Counted from the first letter of the stretch, positions 42,683 through 54,909 are shown. The stretch: 64,000 nt of DNA from Xylogone sp. PMI_703 (GCA_021399445.1 JAJTUQ010000006.1:2976001-3040000), one strand, 5' to 3'. Numbers and translations are program-made. Notes: generated by a model not told the origin, from the letters alone.

Positions 42683-44488
42683 ACATTAGACGTATATTTT
42701 TTGCGTAGGTCCGTATGCTTAGTATATAGTATAGTTATAGTGGCCGTTTGGGAGATTACAAGTGTCTTCTAATGCTAAAAGACACTTCTTTGTTTCAGCT
42801 AATAAGGCTAGCAGAAATTGGAATTCTCTTAATATATATCAGTACATTATTGCAATTAGAGTATGCAGTGAAAGTGATATCATTATTATCATCAGTATGC
42901 AGGCTCACTCATTGAGTATACTACATTTATACATGACTCAAGAGTTGGATCAAGTTGCTTATATTCTCATTTGAATTATTTCAACCTCGCATAGGTTTTA
43001 TCACAGTATTACAGTATTTTGACTCGAGATAACACTAATACGCCGAGATTCATTAGCTTGCCAATCGTACCGAACCGGTAATTGTGTGCACATGGTGAAA
43101 TCTGAATTGGGGTTCCAACAAAGTGGCGATTCTTAGGGACGATGAGAGGTAAGAGGTGAACATTAATCCGTTGAATATCATCTCAGAAGGTCACATTCTT
43201 GATTAGATAGCACGTTAAAATGGAGAACCAAGTTGGTAGCTTATTGTTGAATGAATACAATATGCACAAGCACACAGAACATATGTTTTGCCTCATACCC
43301 CAATGGCTCTCGTTCGCCAATCCGCTACCAGTTTGCATTAGCCAACGCCGGCCCATGCCGCCCATCAGCTACGGGCCAGTCCGTAAGCAAATATACTTTG
43401 CTAGCGTAACAATAACCTTATAGGACATGGACCAAAATATATGGTTTTTAAATTTTACGATAATTAATAAATAAATATAATCCTATAAGAATAATTGAAG
43501 TATTTGTAGCAAAAGATTTGAAGCTTGTAGACAGGGACTTTATACGGCTGACCAATCTGACACTTGCTCGGAAACCCCCGCCAATTTTGGATAAAAAATT
43601 TTGCATTTTTGAATGATTGCTATAAGCATCTTGAGTATCTGCGCAGGCAAAATTCTGGTGAGAAGAATATATGCGTCGCTCGCTCTCATCACTAGTTGAC
43701 TAATGTATTGTAAAGGTTTAAGGTAAATCCACTAACAGCGACCGGAATTAATAGTTATAGGCTACAGGCCCTACAAGTTATAGGCCCCACAGTGCTTCAG
43801 CTTACAGGGCTTTAGGCTTACAGTATGGCCTATATAGCTATCATTCAACTGTGCTTTAACACCCTTTAGCCCTTAACTCACAATTGAATAGTAACTGAGT
43901 AAGCAAGCGAGGCTCTACTGTAGTAGTACATGCCAACGACCCTAGGCCGTGGGCCCTCTGCATGAATTATATTATACCCCATACGCTTTATTAGGCTATA
44001 ACTAATCGTAATCATCAATAAATCAATTGAAACTAGCTCTGGTTGTCGAGTTTACGGTGGTTCAATTCTCCGAAAAGTCAAATCGTCAAATCGTCGATCG
44101 CTAAGTTTCGCACAACCCCCCCAAATAGTACACCATAATACATACGTAGAGGCCAAATTTGACCGGTTGGTGCTAGCACATTCATTGCTCCAGGGCTTAG
44201 AGACACCAGAGTCGAAGGGGAAGATTTTGGCTCCCCAACACAGGTGCATTCGCTGTATTCAAGAGTGGAGAATTAGTTTTCGTCAATGGTATGAAACTTG
44301 TCTGTCACCGCCCGGCATCTTGGCATTTCAACTTCATACCCTTCCTCATCATTGTCTCACTCAGTTTAGATCTCTAGTCCTAAACCTTCAATATGTATTA
44401 CACACGTTCAAACACTAATCTAACTCCTTTCAGTCCACCATCAGCTCATCAGTACACCTAGTCTCCGACGGTTCATTATGATTATACT
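42683..44488. other. 1.8-kb intergenic region
   Basis: AT-rich sequence with no supportable gene. A stretch at 43755-43845 repeats GTTATAGGC-like and CTTACAG-like words. Around 43515 the words GAAGCTTGTAGACAGGGA resemble 51105-51125 and may be traces of an old element. Confidence 0.35.
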
Positions 44489-46750
44489 ATAATTTTTAGG
44501 GATGGCAGAGGTATCGATACACATATGTATTGTATTGTATCGTATCGTATATATACCGTACAGCTTCCGAAGCTGTACGAAGCTATACACACACGTGACT
44601 TATTGTATTGAACTATCTACTACGATCGACCCAAATTCTTCGTCATCGTCGACCCCATCATCGTCGACCTCGTCGTCGACTTGATCGTCCTGAAGAACCT
44701 CTAATAATACTTCTTCTAATTCAATTTGTTGTTCATCGCTTTTCTCAATGGGGTCCCCTAAGAATATACTCCCATTTCGATCGAGTACTCGTTGATTCAT
44801 ATAAATATAAATCAACTTGTTAGCCTTCTCTGCCCTTATCTTATTCCGTAACTTGGAATGTATTAAGTTCATTGCAGAAAAAGCTCTTTCTGACGCAACT
44901 GAGTTGGCAACAGCCTCAAATATTCGTACAGCAAGCTTTGCTAGTACAATATGGTCCTCGTTGAATATATAGTTCATCTAGTACGCAATTGGATTATCGT
45001 AGTGCATTGCGGAGGGATTTGCGCTACTAAAAACACCCTTACGAGTACGAAATTCGTGAAATAAGAAGTGTAGCTACTTCTTTTTATCGTTGCTATTACA
45101 ACGGTCTAGTAAGAAATTGAGTGTTCTATCTACCTCCTTCTGGTTGGTCGATTTTAGCAAAGATATAGGATCTAGTAAGAATGCAGCAAAATGGAGATCT
45201 GTCGTCTGTTTGTTCAATCGTTTGAAGAAAGGCCCTTCAAATTCCATAAACCCACCAATCAGAGACGGGTATATAGTGCTTAAACGGCGTAGTTCAGCCT
45301 CTACCTTCTGCCAGCGTGGAATTACCTTTGACAGAGTTGAATTATCGCTTTCGGACATCTTTTGGGCCTCATGAATTGGGCGAATTATCTGTTCAATTGC
45401 AGACAAATCAGACCAAAACGATTGGTCTGTAATGATACCACTCAACTTATTCTCTCCTTTTTTGCCCATTTGAGAACGAGGATCTCCTAGCCAAGCAAAT
45501 AAAGCATTCCTGCACCGTAGAACACTCACAATGAGCAAGAATTGGGATCCCCAGCGAGTTATAACCGAGAGCAGTAAGGCCTGGGGCTTCTCTTGCTTTG
45601 ATCGAAGGATTGCATATTGCTTCTTAGACCTGTGAAAAGCTTTAACAATAGTCTGTGCCATGGCAATTACTTCTGCAATTCGAGGCTGTTCGACGAAGTC
45701 CTTAATCAATAGTTGTTGGCTATGAGAGTCGCAAGGAATGAATATGGCGTGGGATAACTGGTCGAGGCTCTCAAGGCCAGTCCAAGTTGATCTCATCGTG
45801 GAACAGATGTCAGTTGTAAGAGAACCGACTCGTGAAAGGTCATATCGAGCCGTCTTCCTTAAGAACCAATTGACAAAGAAGGTAGTATCGAGAGATTGAC
45901 TCCCTACGTTCTCATTGGCTAAGAATATTGACCCGTAATGAGGGATAACAACAGAGATGTTTACGATACGTTGGGATAATATATTTGGAGATTCGTCTAA
46001 CACAAAGTGAAACTTGTCTTGCGAGCGAACCAATGTTTCAATTTTGATCTGTAACTCTTGGTATTGCGTATCCAATAGCTCTCCACCAATTAAACGTTGA
46101 CCTGGTGGGTGATATACTCCATCGGAGACCTCGACGATGAATTGATTCATATAAGGCTCCTCAAAAATTCGAAATAGGCGAGCGCCCATAAAAACAGCCA
46201 TAGTAACCATAGAATCGAGCTTCCGCTTTCGTATAATTGACAGAGATGAGACCGTAAGCGTTCTCTGTCTCTTTTGAGAAGTATTTATACCGCTATTTGA
46301 CACTTGTTGTTTTGCCTTGAACCCGTCGCACTCGTGTAAATGCGCGAGGGCTCGAGAGTTGTTTTTAGCCTTCTTATACGTACTACAGTTCTTACAGGTC
46401 TGTATCATCGACTTTGTACTAGTAAACCTTACTGATAAGGCGAATTCGCTCTCGAGGAGCTTATTTGGAGGGGCTGGCATTGTAGAACATACCAACAATC
46501 TTTATACATACGAAAAGTAGAAGTGGAAATTGCGACCGGATGCCAATTGCTACAGTTGCAAATACCATTTTATGGACTCTTCTGAGCCGTTTATCGGCGT
46601 CCCAAAGAGGTCGCCGGCCGGTTGCTCACTCGGCCTTGGCCACGTGATGCTGTATTGATACGGTATAGCTTCGTCTGGTGTATCGATACAATTGTATCGA
46701 TACGGTACAGCTTACGTTAGATACCGTATTTTACCAACCCTAATAATTTT
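44489..46750 (-). mobile_element. hAT-type DNA transposon with 8-bp target duplications
   Basis: The element proper is 44497-46742 (2246 bp). It is flanked by the 8-bp direct repeat ATAATTTT (44489-44496 and 46743-46750), the duplication length typical of hAT. The ends are short imperfect inverted repeats beginning TAGGGATGG on the left and TAGGGTTGG on the right. Both subterminal regions contain several copies of GTATCGATAC-like and CGGTACAGCTT-like words, as is usual for hAT binding sites. It encodes one minus-strand transposase with two in-frame stops. Confidence 0.88.
44600..46480 (-). pseudogene. hAT transposase with two in-frame TAG codons
   Basis: A continuous frame runs from ATG 46480 to 44600, apart from TAG codons at 45074-45076 and 44978-44980. 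Features in order: a BED-like zinc finger (CKNCSTYKKAK, then HLHEC), a DUF659-like catalytic core (HFVLDESPN, IPCDSHSQQLL, VITRWGSQF) and the hAT C-terminal dimerisation domain (RIFEAVANSVASERAFSAMN), ending in an acidic tail. In relatives the second stop falls where Trp is expected (PIAY-W), so TGG to TAG is likely. Both changes are of the C-to-T/G-to-A type. Otherwise undamaged, so inactivation seems recent. An intron removing both stops is not apparent. Confidence 0.85.
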
Positions 46751-47422
46751 CCGTCTGCGACTATTGTGGTAGGGAAAACAGTATACGGCATGGCACGTGC
46801 ACGTGCGCGGCTAGTCATGTGACCTGTACGTAGTATATAGAGAACGGTTCTTACAACCGTACAACAATCAACCACCTTCACTCTTATTCTACCAGACCTT
46901 GCCTTCTGATTGGTCAGTTGTATTGTATTACTGTATATACTACCCCAACACCTCTTAGCACCTCTCTCTTCCACACTATATTAATTGGAATTATTAACAA
47001 TGACTGTTGACTTTCCACCTCATAACGTAGATCTGCATACTGCTTTTTGCAAACAACCTTATATAGACCCACTTTTAGTTGTTAAGCAGTTTAACTGTTC
47101 TAAACCTTCTTCCTAGTATTGCTCTATTATTTAGCGTACTCCGAACAAAAAAAAAAAATTCAATGGTATATCATGTTTTATATAAAATTCATCATATTTT
47201 AGTAATACAAATTTAAAAAGTCTTAGCTGCCTTACTAGTCTGCCTAGAATGATAAAGCAAATAAAACCCTGTTATAATTGGATCGGATAAGCAGGTCATA
47301 TAATGAGTTAATTTGAGTGCTTGCGACGCGAGCATCTTCTTCTGTCTTTCGAATTAACAATTATTTAATGACTACTCCTCATTTTTATATTTGACGCTTG
47401 TTTTCGTGTCCGATTGAGCAAT
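46751..47422. other. Upstream region of the 950-residue protein gene
   Basis: AT-rich, with an A run near 47147-47158. No gene is called. It presumably contains the promoter of the following gene. Confidence 0.35.
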
Positions 47423-50275
47423 ATGTGCTTCTTTGACCTATTTCAGTACAAGTGCGGTGACCGCACGTGGGGACACTTCCGACAGCACTGTCACAAGGAA
47501 TATAGGACCGGGGAGGTATGCGGTATGAAGCTTGTCATGGACACAATCCCTCATGCTGGGAAATGCAGGACCTGTGAGAAAATAGAGACCAAGTACAACC
47601 GCATGCGCAACGAGCAAGAACTGATCAAGAGGTGGAAGAAGGAGGGAAGCTCCCGCAAGGCGTCGATTGCTGCATCTGAGGATACAATTAACCACTTGGA
47701 GCAAGAGATCCGTGAGCTTGAGTGGAAACGTGAGGATATGAAACTTTCCCTCCCCGGGGATGCACATGCGTCTTCAACACATTTTAGCCATATTATATAT
47801 AAGAAGGATTTTACGCATCAACTTCCCGTTTTGGCTACATCAAACCCGTTTATCCCCGATTGTATCGAGCCTCAACAGCAAAACATTATGAATGTAGTTT
47901 GTGAGAGGGATCTAGAAAACGCAATTTCATCACGCGACTTTGCAAAAACTCGGCAACTTCTAGAGGAATTTTTTGTACAAGTGGCTGTTGATGAATATTC
48001 CTGGTTAGTGGAGCTCAGACAGCTTGGTTATTCTCCTAGAGAAATTGCGGATATACTGCTGGAGAAATCTCTCTACGGGCCCTGGATCTTCGGTATGTTC
48101 GAATCACCAATAGTACGACCTTTTGAAGAGAACTTCCACCTCAGTCAATGTGCCCACAATACAAAAGTGACTGGAGGAGCCAACATCTCAGCGGAATACG
48201 ATGAAGCCGAATTTGATCCTTCTACGTCGACAGAAGATGGAAACTTCAAATTCCCAATTAGAGAAACTATAGAATACTTCTGCGGCCTGGGGGGAGCACG
48301 TCCTGCAGCAAATAAGCTTAATCAGATAGAGCTAGGATCAGTCGACTTTGGAGATGAAAATACAACTGCAACTGTTTCTTTCTCTGGACCCGAGAGTCCC
48401 CTGCCGAATAACCAAGACAAAGCACCAGAAGTATGGAATAGAATACTTCAAAATCTCGAATTTGCGGCTGGCGTTCTGCAACGAGTCGGTGGATGTTGTG
48501 ATTCATTCACCTTTTTATCCAGACACAAGTCTTATATAGAGATGCAGAAAGTTGAACTGGTAAAGCTTCGGCGATTCCATGAATTATTGAAGGAGGTGAC
48601 GGCAACATATAATGGTACGCTGAGTAGATGGGAGCAACTTTGGTCACAACTATCTTTTATTGGACTCGAGGGGGTTTTGGTCGACTATCCTCAGCCATTT
48701 GACAGTTCCTTCGCGATTGATGTATGCAGCCTTGCTGTGCAATTCCTGTCTTTGGCCATGCTATCCTATGCTCAGGCGCATTGCGGGCCGGTACGGCCCT
48801 TCTTCCTGGATACCTCTCAGGAAAGGGTAACCCTTTTGGGCTCAGGCAAGACTGGTAGTCATCTAGGAAAGCCATGTGTTGTTGGGTCCTTAGTAGAATT
48901 AACTTGCATGGGAAATATGATCGGGCGACCTGTCTTTGCCTTTGAGTATTTTCCTAAGTATGAAGAAGGCATTGTGAAGGAGAAGCCCCGTGAAAAGTTC
49001 GACTTACTTGCCTGTCCGGAAGATCTGTTAGATACGTGGGGTCCCGGAGAGCTAATAGCAGACGTGAAAGACCCTCAAAGGTTATTTGTAATTTTCATAC
49101 GAGGCGGAGTCATCACCCCGATTAAAAAAGCCGACCAGACCGTACTCCACTGGAGTCGAGAGCCATTACCAAGCAACTCCTTCACAACATGGTTTGACCG
49201 GAGATCAAAGATCCCAATCGGCGCTTTGATGGTTGAAAATCCTCTTTGTCAAGCCAATATTCAAGCCCAGATGAGAACCGCTGAGGTATTACTTGAGGAG
49301 CTTGGAACCTTCCCAAGTTATTGGGAAGTGTCGGAAAGGCAGGTCGGGTTTGGAGTGCAGGGTGGACAATCTGGCGTCGCCAGTTTCCAATTCAACCAGA
49401 CTTGGGTCAAGATGCCAGGACACACTAAAAAATCGAAGATGCTTGCCCGACAAGTCATGTACACTGCTGATCTTGAGGGTCCTTTTGGAGTCCAGGTAAG
49501 CCTTTGTACCGGAATCGCCCGCAGGGTGCGACTTCGCGAACTTCTAGCGGATATCCTCCCAGCCTATATTGCTGCGCTTGTCGCGAAACCACCGCTCTGG
49601 AAGTCACTTGATGAAAACTTCCATATCTTGGATGCACTGAAGGGATCCAATCTGAAAGATTGGCTCGTCACGCTTGATCATGACCACCAAAGGACTTTTG
49701 AGAATTTAGTCTTTGCTATTCTCTTTCTTCTACAAGATACCGGCGTCGACCCCAAAGGAGAAAACTTCTTCATCGCTTGTATTCAGCCTGATTCGCCCTC
49801 CCATTGCTTCAAGGTCCCTTGCAAAAAAGAGAGTTACTGGGCACGAATGCTCGCTGACTCAGAAGAGATCGCGACATTTGCCTATATCACAACTAAATGC
49901 CTCGAAACAACCCAAGTCAAGTGTCGTGGACCTACCGCAGCGTGGGCCAATTCTACTGGTTTGCTATGGACATCCGTGTCCTGTTATCAAGACAGAGTAG
50001 CTGCAGCAACTTCTTCTGCACCCTCACCACAATGGGCATTGAAGGACTCTGAAGCATACTTGCTTGGCAAGCCTGATGCTCCATTGTTTGTGCGAGTCTA
50101 TAGGCCAAACCGTAGCGAGGAACCACACTTGCTAGTATCGTTGAGCACCATACCACGGGAATATCTGTACAGAATATATTCCAAGGGGAAACCACGGAGG
50201 TTGAGTGAAAGGAAGGCTATCGATCAATTCGCTGAGAGTGTTATTGTTCTCGTAGGCCAGCATGGCAAGCCTTGA
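47423..50275 (+). CDS. Uncharacterised 950-residue protein with N-terminal Cys/His cluster
   Basis: An intronless open frame counted from the first ATG (47423). I do not recognise the family. The first 55 residues contain Cys11, His18, His22, Cys23, Cys33, Cys48 and Cys51 (YKCGDRTW, HFRQHCHKEY, CRTC) and may form a zinc site. A basic/acidic coiled-coil-like helix follows (about 60-110, with LEQEIRELEWKRED). The centre includes EYFCGLGGARPA, GGCCDSFTFLSRHK and a long segment with aromatic and hydrophobic blocks (PRPFFLDTSQ-like, FAFEYFP). The C-terminal 150 residues are mixed alpha/beta with no membrane segment or signal peptide, so it is probably intracellular. Length, codon use and absence of lesions argue for a real gene. 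A fungus-specific family is likely; the function is unknown. Confidence 0.75.
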   Translation: MCFFDLFQYKCGDRTWGHFRQHCHKEYRTGEVCGMKLVMDTIPHAGKCRTCEKIETKYNRMRNEQELIKRWKKEGSSRKASIAASEDTINHLEQEIRELEWKREDMKLSLPGDAHASSTHFSHIIYKKDFTHQLPVLATSNPFIPDCIEPQQQNIMNVVCERDLENAISSRDFAKTRQLLEEFFVQVAVDEYSWLVELRQLGYSPREIADILLEKSLYGPWIFGMFESPIVRPFEENFHLSQCAHNTKVTGGANISAEYDEAEFDPSTSTEDGNFKFPIRETIEYFCGLGGARPAANKLNQIELGSVDFGDENTTATVSFSGPESPLPNNQDKAPEVWNRILQNLEFAAGVLQRVGGCCDSFTFLSRHKSYIEMQKVELVKLRRFHELLKEVTATYNGTLSRWEQLWSQLSFIGLEGVLVDYPQPFDSSFAIDVCSLAVQFLSLAMLSYAQAHCGPVRPFFLDTSQERVTLLGSGKTGSHLGKPCVVGSLVELTCMGNMIGRPVFAFEYFPKYEEGIVKEKPREKFDLLACPEDLLDTWGPGELIADVKDPQRLFVIFIRGGVITPIKKADQTVLHWSREPLPSNSFTTWFDRRSKIPIGALMVENPLCQANIQAQMRTAEVLLEELGTFPSYWEVSERQVGFGVQGGQSGVASFQFNQTWVKMPGHTKKSKMLARQVMYTADLEGPFGVQVSLCTGIARRVRLRELLADILPAYIAALVAKPPLWKSLDENFHILDALKGSNLKDWLVTLDHDHQRTFENLVFAILFLLQDTGVDPKGENFFIACIQPDSPSHCFKVPCKKESYWARMLADSEEIATFAYITTKCLETTQVKCRGPTAAWANSTGLLWTSVSCYQDRVAAATSSAPSPQWALKDSEAYLLGKPDAPLFVRVYRPNRSEEPHLLVSLSTIPREYLYRIYSKGKPRRLSERKAIDQFAESVIVLVGQHGKP

Positions 50276-51608
50276 CATTGTGCAGAGTACTTCATGACCG
50301 AGAAGTTGATTTCCGCATTCACCGTATGACGATGATTCCATGATGGAAATAAGGTGTGTTTCTTCAACATCAAGTGTGTGATTCAAATTACGAAAACCTA
50401 AACAGGAGAATTCTTATCATTTATGAAGCAAATATTTTTAAATATAAGTTCTTATCTATTTGAGTTACTGAGTAATTAAATGTAATATTACTATAATCTC
50501 ATCTTAGATGTTAAAGTTCCAGATTAATTAAACCGCTTTCGAAACTCATATGGTGTCATAAGATGGACTACTTCCTCTGGATCTTCTTACAGTATAATCA
50601 GGAAATATCTCGAGACATGGAATCCAGCAAAAGCCGATACCCTCTTGAGTAAGTTGACTGCCCCACAGTCAGCTGCTAGGATGCGAAAGGGGCGTTTAGG
50701 AATTCCCTTTAGGATATTTGGGGATAAAGATTAGACTGGCTGTTCGTGGGTATGGTTGAGGTTGGTCGACGAGAAGTGACAAAAATTTTGAGATTTTTAA
50801 GGATAGAAAGTCAAAATACATGAGATCTTTCCGGTTTAAGATCTCTAAAATTATAATGGGGAAATGTTATACTTCTCAATTCTAATATTTTCAAATTAAC
50901 AAGTAAAGTAATAAAACCCTGCCATTATTTAAAAGGGTTTACAATATTAAACTTCGAGATCGGACTATATTTTATATAGTCTAGTCTAGACGGGATTGTT
51001 TGAAGCAATTCACAGTTTAGTCTGGACAAGACCACGGTACTTTGTAACGGTCTGACTAGTCTACATACGTGAGTCAATGATTTAAGTATCTGTAACCAAG
51101 AGCTTCGAAACTTGTAGACAAGGAATTTAAGCCATAGGCGTAAGCAAAGCCTTATAGCTTTATAACTTAAATGTATTAATCTTTAAACAATAACTTGTAA
51201 GTCAGATGATTTGCAATGTTGAATATGCTTTTGTTTCGATCAATAAATAACGGCAAACAACATTGTGACCACCAATAGTTTAGCCTAAATAAATTGCCCC
51301 GTGACGTTCCATTGAGTATACGCGTAAAAAGCTCTGTTTCTCCTAGCCAGTCTTGTCATCTCTTGCATGAAGACCGGACCGGAAGTACTATTTTGCACAG
51401 TATTCATCAACAATGTGGACAGTAATTAAGTTTCGATGATTTGCGGCGCAGCACAGAGCCGCAAAATTAAATTGTTCACGTAAAGAGGGGGGGAAGAGGC
51501 GCGAATAAATACTCTTCCTCTATCGCACTATTTTATCTTAATTACTTACTAAAATGCCCTGGCTTTAGGATCAACATTACGACTACGATTTCGAAAGGGG
51601 TTTAGAAT
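50276..51608. other. 1.3-kb intergenic region
   Basis: AT-rich, no supportable gene. The stretch at 50970-51065 contains repeated TCTAGTCTAGAC/TAGTCTGGAC words. The last 100 bp are presumably the promoter of the Ecm33-like gene. Confidence 0.35.
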
Positions 51609-52658
51609 ATGCAGCCCCATCGCGCTGCTTACATCTTTCATATCTTAGTATTTGGGACCCTTGCTCTCGGTATGTTGCCCTGATCCGCTCGCTGAGAGGC
51701 CAAGCAGCTCTCTGCCCTATTGCGACAGATATAGCATCCCATCTTCAACACAACTAACGCATCGCTTCAGCTTACCGCCCGAACTGCACCGACTGGTACA
51801 ACGTGATCGACACTGAAAGCGATGTCCAAGCAATAGAGCAATACTGCACCATACTAGATGGGAACCTAGGAGTAAACACAGCCTTTAAAGGAGCGTTGGA
51901 TCTACCCGGAGTGGAGCATATCGATCAGCTGCTAATTCCATACGACTTCGATGACCCTTGCAATCTAACTGAGATCTCCCTACCCGATCTGCTCAATGTC
52001 ACCGTTATTTCCATCACGAACATACCACTGGTCACGAACATCTCGTTTCCTAAGTTGCGGGAGGTCGGTATTATAACCCCGTATGGCGATCTGAACGGCC
52101 AGGCTGGCATCAGTAATGAAGGAGGGCAGTTGCTTAACCTGAGCTTTCCAATGCTAGAGAATGTATGGGGTGGTTTTTTTCTTACTGGAAATATCGGAAG
52201 GTAATAATAGCGACGAAAGATTTGAAGTACATCATGCTAACATATTCTGGATCTGGATCCATAGTATAAGCGTTCCAAGCCTCAAGAACATGAGCTACTT
52301 CTTCGCAAACAGCTCGTCGGACCTTGACTGTATCCCACTTGTTAACTCATTCAAATTTATTACGCATGCGAATTTCAGTGCCGTATGCACATCGACTAGG
52401 AGTCATGCTCTACTAGCTAATGGAGTTTTTGAATTTGGTCCGGGATATTGTCGGCTTAACGATTCTACCTGTTCTTGGGAGAACTCGACTTCTACGGGAA
52501 CTTCTCCAGGGGCTTCTACTAGGAGCTCGGCGCCTAGTGCTACGGAATCGGGCAAGACGGGAGGGAGCGGCGCCACGGGTTTATCTACGGAGAGGTCTGG
52601 GACTGTGGTCGTTGGGATGTCGGTGGTTCTAGCAGCAATCTTGATGGCGGCCCTCTAG
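51609..52658 (+). CDS. GPI-anchored Ecm33/Sps2-like cell-wall protein
   Basis: Exons 51609-51669, 51771-52200 and 52265-52658 give 294 residues. There is an N-terminal secretion signal (about 1-21), then a leucine/isoleucine-rich receptor-L-like region of short strands (LPDLLNVTVISITNI, then FPKLREVG and SFPMLENVWGGFF, then VPSLKNMSYFF). A cysteine-containing segment and a Ser/Thr/Gly-rich stalk follow. It ends in a hydrophobic GPI-attachment tail (VVVGMSVVLAAILMAAL). Many N-glycosylation sequons fit a cell-surface location. The Ecm33 family supports cell-wall integrity; this protein is shorter than yeast Ecm33 (about 430), so fewer L-repeats are present. Splices keep the frame. Confidence 0.75.
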
Positions 52659-52981
52659 TTAATCATCGGCTCATTTGAAACCCGTAGTTGGCAGAAATGA
52701 AATACAAAGGGTAATCACATAATTGACAGTCAGTTAAGCTTAATAAACTCTGAGATGCATAGGCACTCCCGGGAGACCGCAGCATTCAATTTATATACGA
52801 ATTTTTGTATATATCTACACATGTAACTAGCTATACACATAATAATGGACATGATATTGCTCTTCATCTTTTTCACTGCCCTACCTCGCCTTAACCAAGT
52901 TGCTATATTGAAGACCTCAAAGACTTAATTGTCTTCATCATTTGACAAGTCAACTAAGGCACTTGTACCGGCGATTCGTTT
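52659..52981. other. Intergenic region between convergent genes
   Basis: Short AT-rich 3' flank shared by the Ecm33-like gene (+) and the phosphatase gene (-). No gene is seen. Confidence 0.4.
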
Positions 52982-54909
52982 TCAACTCGACTTCGGAGGC
53001 TTCTGTACAACAAACTGCTGCTTGTGGGATTTATACAGAGTAGAGGAATCCAAAACCTCACCGGTCGACGACCGAATGAAGTCCACCCGCAAGTGATGAG
53101 CATCCTGGAAGTGTATGGTGGCAAAGCTAAAGTCATCAGCGTACGCAAATGTGTTGAAGGAAACGTTTGAGCCGACAGCTGCCGTGCCTTCAATGTTACC
53201 CGCACCACCAGCGACAATGTACATGGGTGCTTTGGGATCATTCATGCCCTTGGGATCTGCAGTAGAGTTGTACACGGGCAAGAAACGCTGGGAGTTGTGC
53301 ACGTGGCCGAAGATGGCTAGGTCAACGCCATAGGTGTACATGAGCTCCTCAAAGGCCTCCTGGCATGAGCTGCAGATGTTGCCGTTACCACCGGTGGAGT
53401 ACCAGGCTCGGTGGCCACCAAGTACAACCCAGGGAGTGATGGTCCTGTCGACAGAGGCAAGGTCAGCCTTGATGAACTCCAGCTGCTGATTGGGGAAACC
53501 GAATGGGCCGCCCAGGGCGACATCGGGCGCGTTGGGGAAGTCGGTCTCTGTGTTGATCATGATGAAGTGGACCATTCCGTAGTCGAATGAGTACCAGAAC
53601 GGAGTCTTCGCTAATGTCACGGCCTTTCTGCTGTTGGTAGATGCTGTTGGAAAGAAAGATCTAGAAGGGAATGCAGAAGGAGTCATGCGGCCCCAGCGGT
53701 TCACATAGTCAGTAAAGTTGGTCTGGCCCACGGGGCAAGAATCTTGCGGATCGGAGTTCTCAACACAGTCGGCATCGTGGTTACCTGGGCCGGCCATGTA
53801 GAATTTACGACCAGAGATGGGTGCCAGCTGCTCGAAGAATTGCTCCAAAATAGTCTCATAGGCGTTCGCAGGGTTGGATTGGAGGCCGAAGACGTTGGCG
53901 AAGTTGTCGGCGTAAGCAAAGTCGCCGGGATGCAGGATAAATTCATAGTTATTGACAGACTGTGCCAATTGCCAGATGGTGGTATGGTTTAGCTCTGGCT
54001 CGATCTTGGGAACGGGCTCTCGTCTTTTCGCTGGGTTTGAAGCAATAGTGAAGCCATCAGCTCCATACACGCCCATATCAATGACAGCGGCCACACTGAA
54101 GGGCGACCTATCACCGGCAAGACGAGGGCTGAGAAATTGCTGCACGGTGGAGTTCTTCGATTCGATCTTGTAGTAGTAGGTCACAGCAGGCAGCAGGTTG
54201 GAGAGTGTCACCACGTTTGAATAAGTGCGCGAGGTAGGGTAGGTGATTGAGGAGTCTGAACATTCCCTCAAGAGCATCAACTCTGGAAGAAGGCCATATT
54301 GAACGCATGGTTTTTTGATTTTCTCATACGTGTTCCAGCCGATGGAAACAGCTGAGAGAGAAAGGCGTCAATTAGTAAAGCCCAGCCAAAGTGAAAATGC
54401 AACACTCCTTTCACGTTCTAAAGAGAAAGGTTTTTTTTTTTTTTTTTTTTTTTTCCAAAGCAAAGGGAGGTCTAGAACTCACCATTGGGACCATGGACTG
54501 TAAGACGCTGCTGCACAGGCGTAGTCCGATCAGCGGGGATGCCGGGCATGGAAAAGTTGTAGCAAGCAGACTCGGCGGCCATCCAGTACCACTGGCCATC
54601 ATTGTACCAAGTGCCAGTCGTCGAGCCGTTCAACAGACAATGGTTGAGGATATCATTGAATGCGGTTTTTACATCGCTATTGTTTCCCCCCGACGGTTGT
54701 TGCTGCATGAAGAGGTCGCCCGCAGCGCTTTGGCAGTTACCATCGCTGGCATCTGCCGCAAACTGCTCCACGCAAGATTGCACTGTTTGAGAGCATTCGG
54801 GGGAGAAATGTAGGGAGCCCACCGTGTATGGGGTGCCGCCGCAGTCCCATTGCGCGACTGCCGGGCGGACCACGGCTGCGGCGAGGAGGGTTATCGCTAC
54901 TGTCCGCAT
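52982..54909 (-). CDS. Secreted purple acid phosphatase-like metallophosphoesterase
   Basis: Two exons (54909-54483 and 54351-52982) join into a 598-residue protein. A signal peptide (MRTVAITLLAAAVVRPAVAQ) is followed by a cysteine-containing N-terminal region, a fibronectin-like domain (VQQRLTVHGPN, across the intron to SIGWNTYE), and the metallophosphoesterase core. Metal-ligand motifs seen in order are VIDMGVYG, GDFAYAD, GNHD, GGHRAWY and GHVHNSQR, as in purple acid phosphatases that release phosphate from organic esters. The first motif has Ile in place of Gly before Asp. The 131-nt intron contains a 24-base homopolymer run. Probably extracellular; phosphate-regulated in relatives, but no control site was identified here. 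Confidence 0.9.
54431..54454. repeat. 24-base T homopolymer in phosphatase intron
   Basis: An unbroken run of 24 T (A on the sense strand of the phosphatase gene), between the donor and the distal acceptor. Confidence 0.9.
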
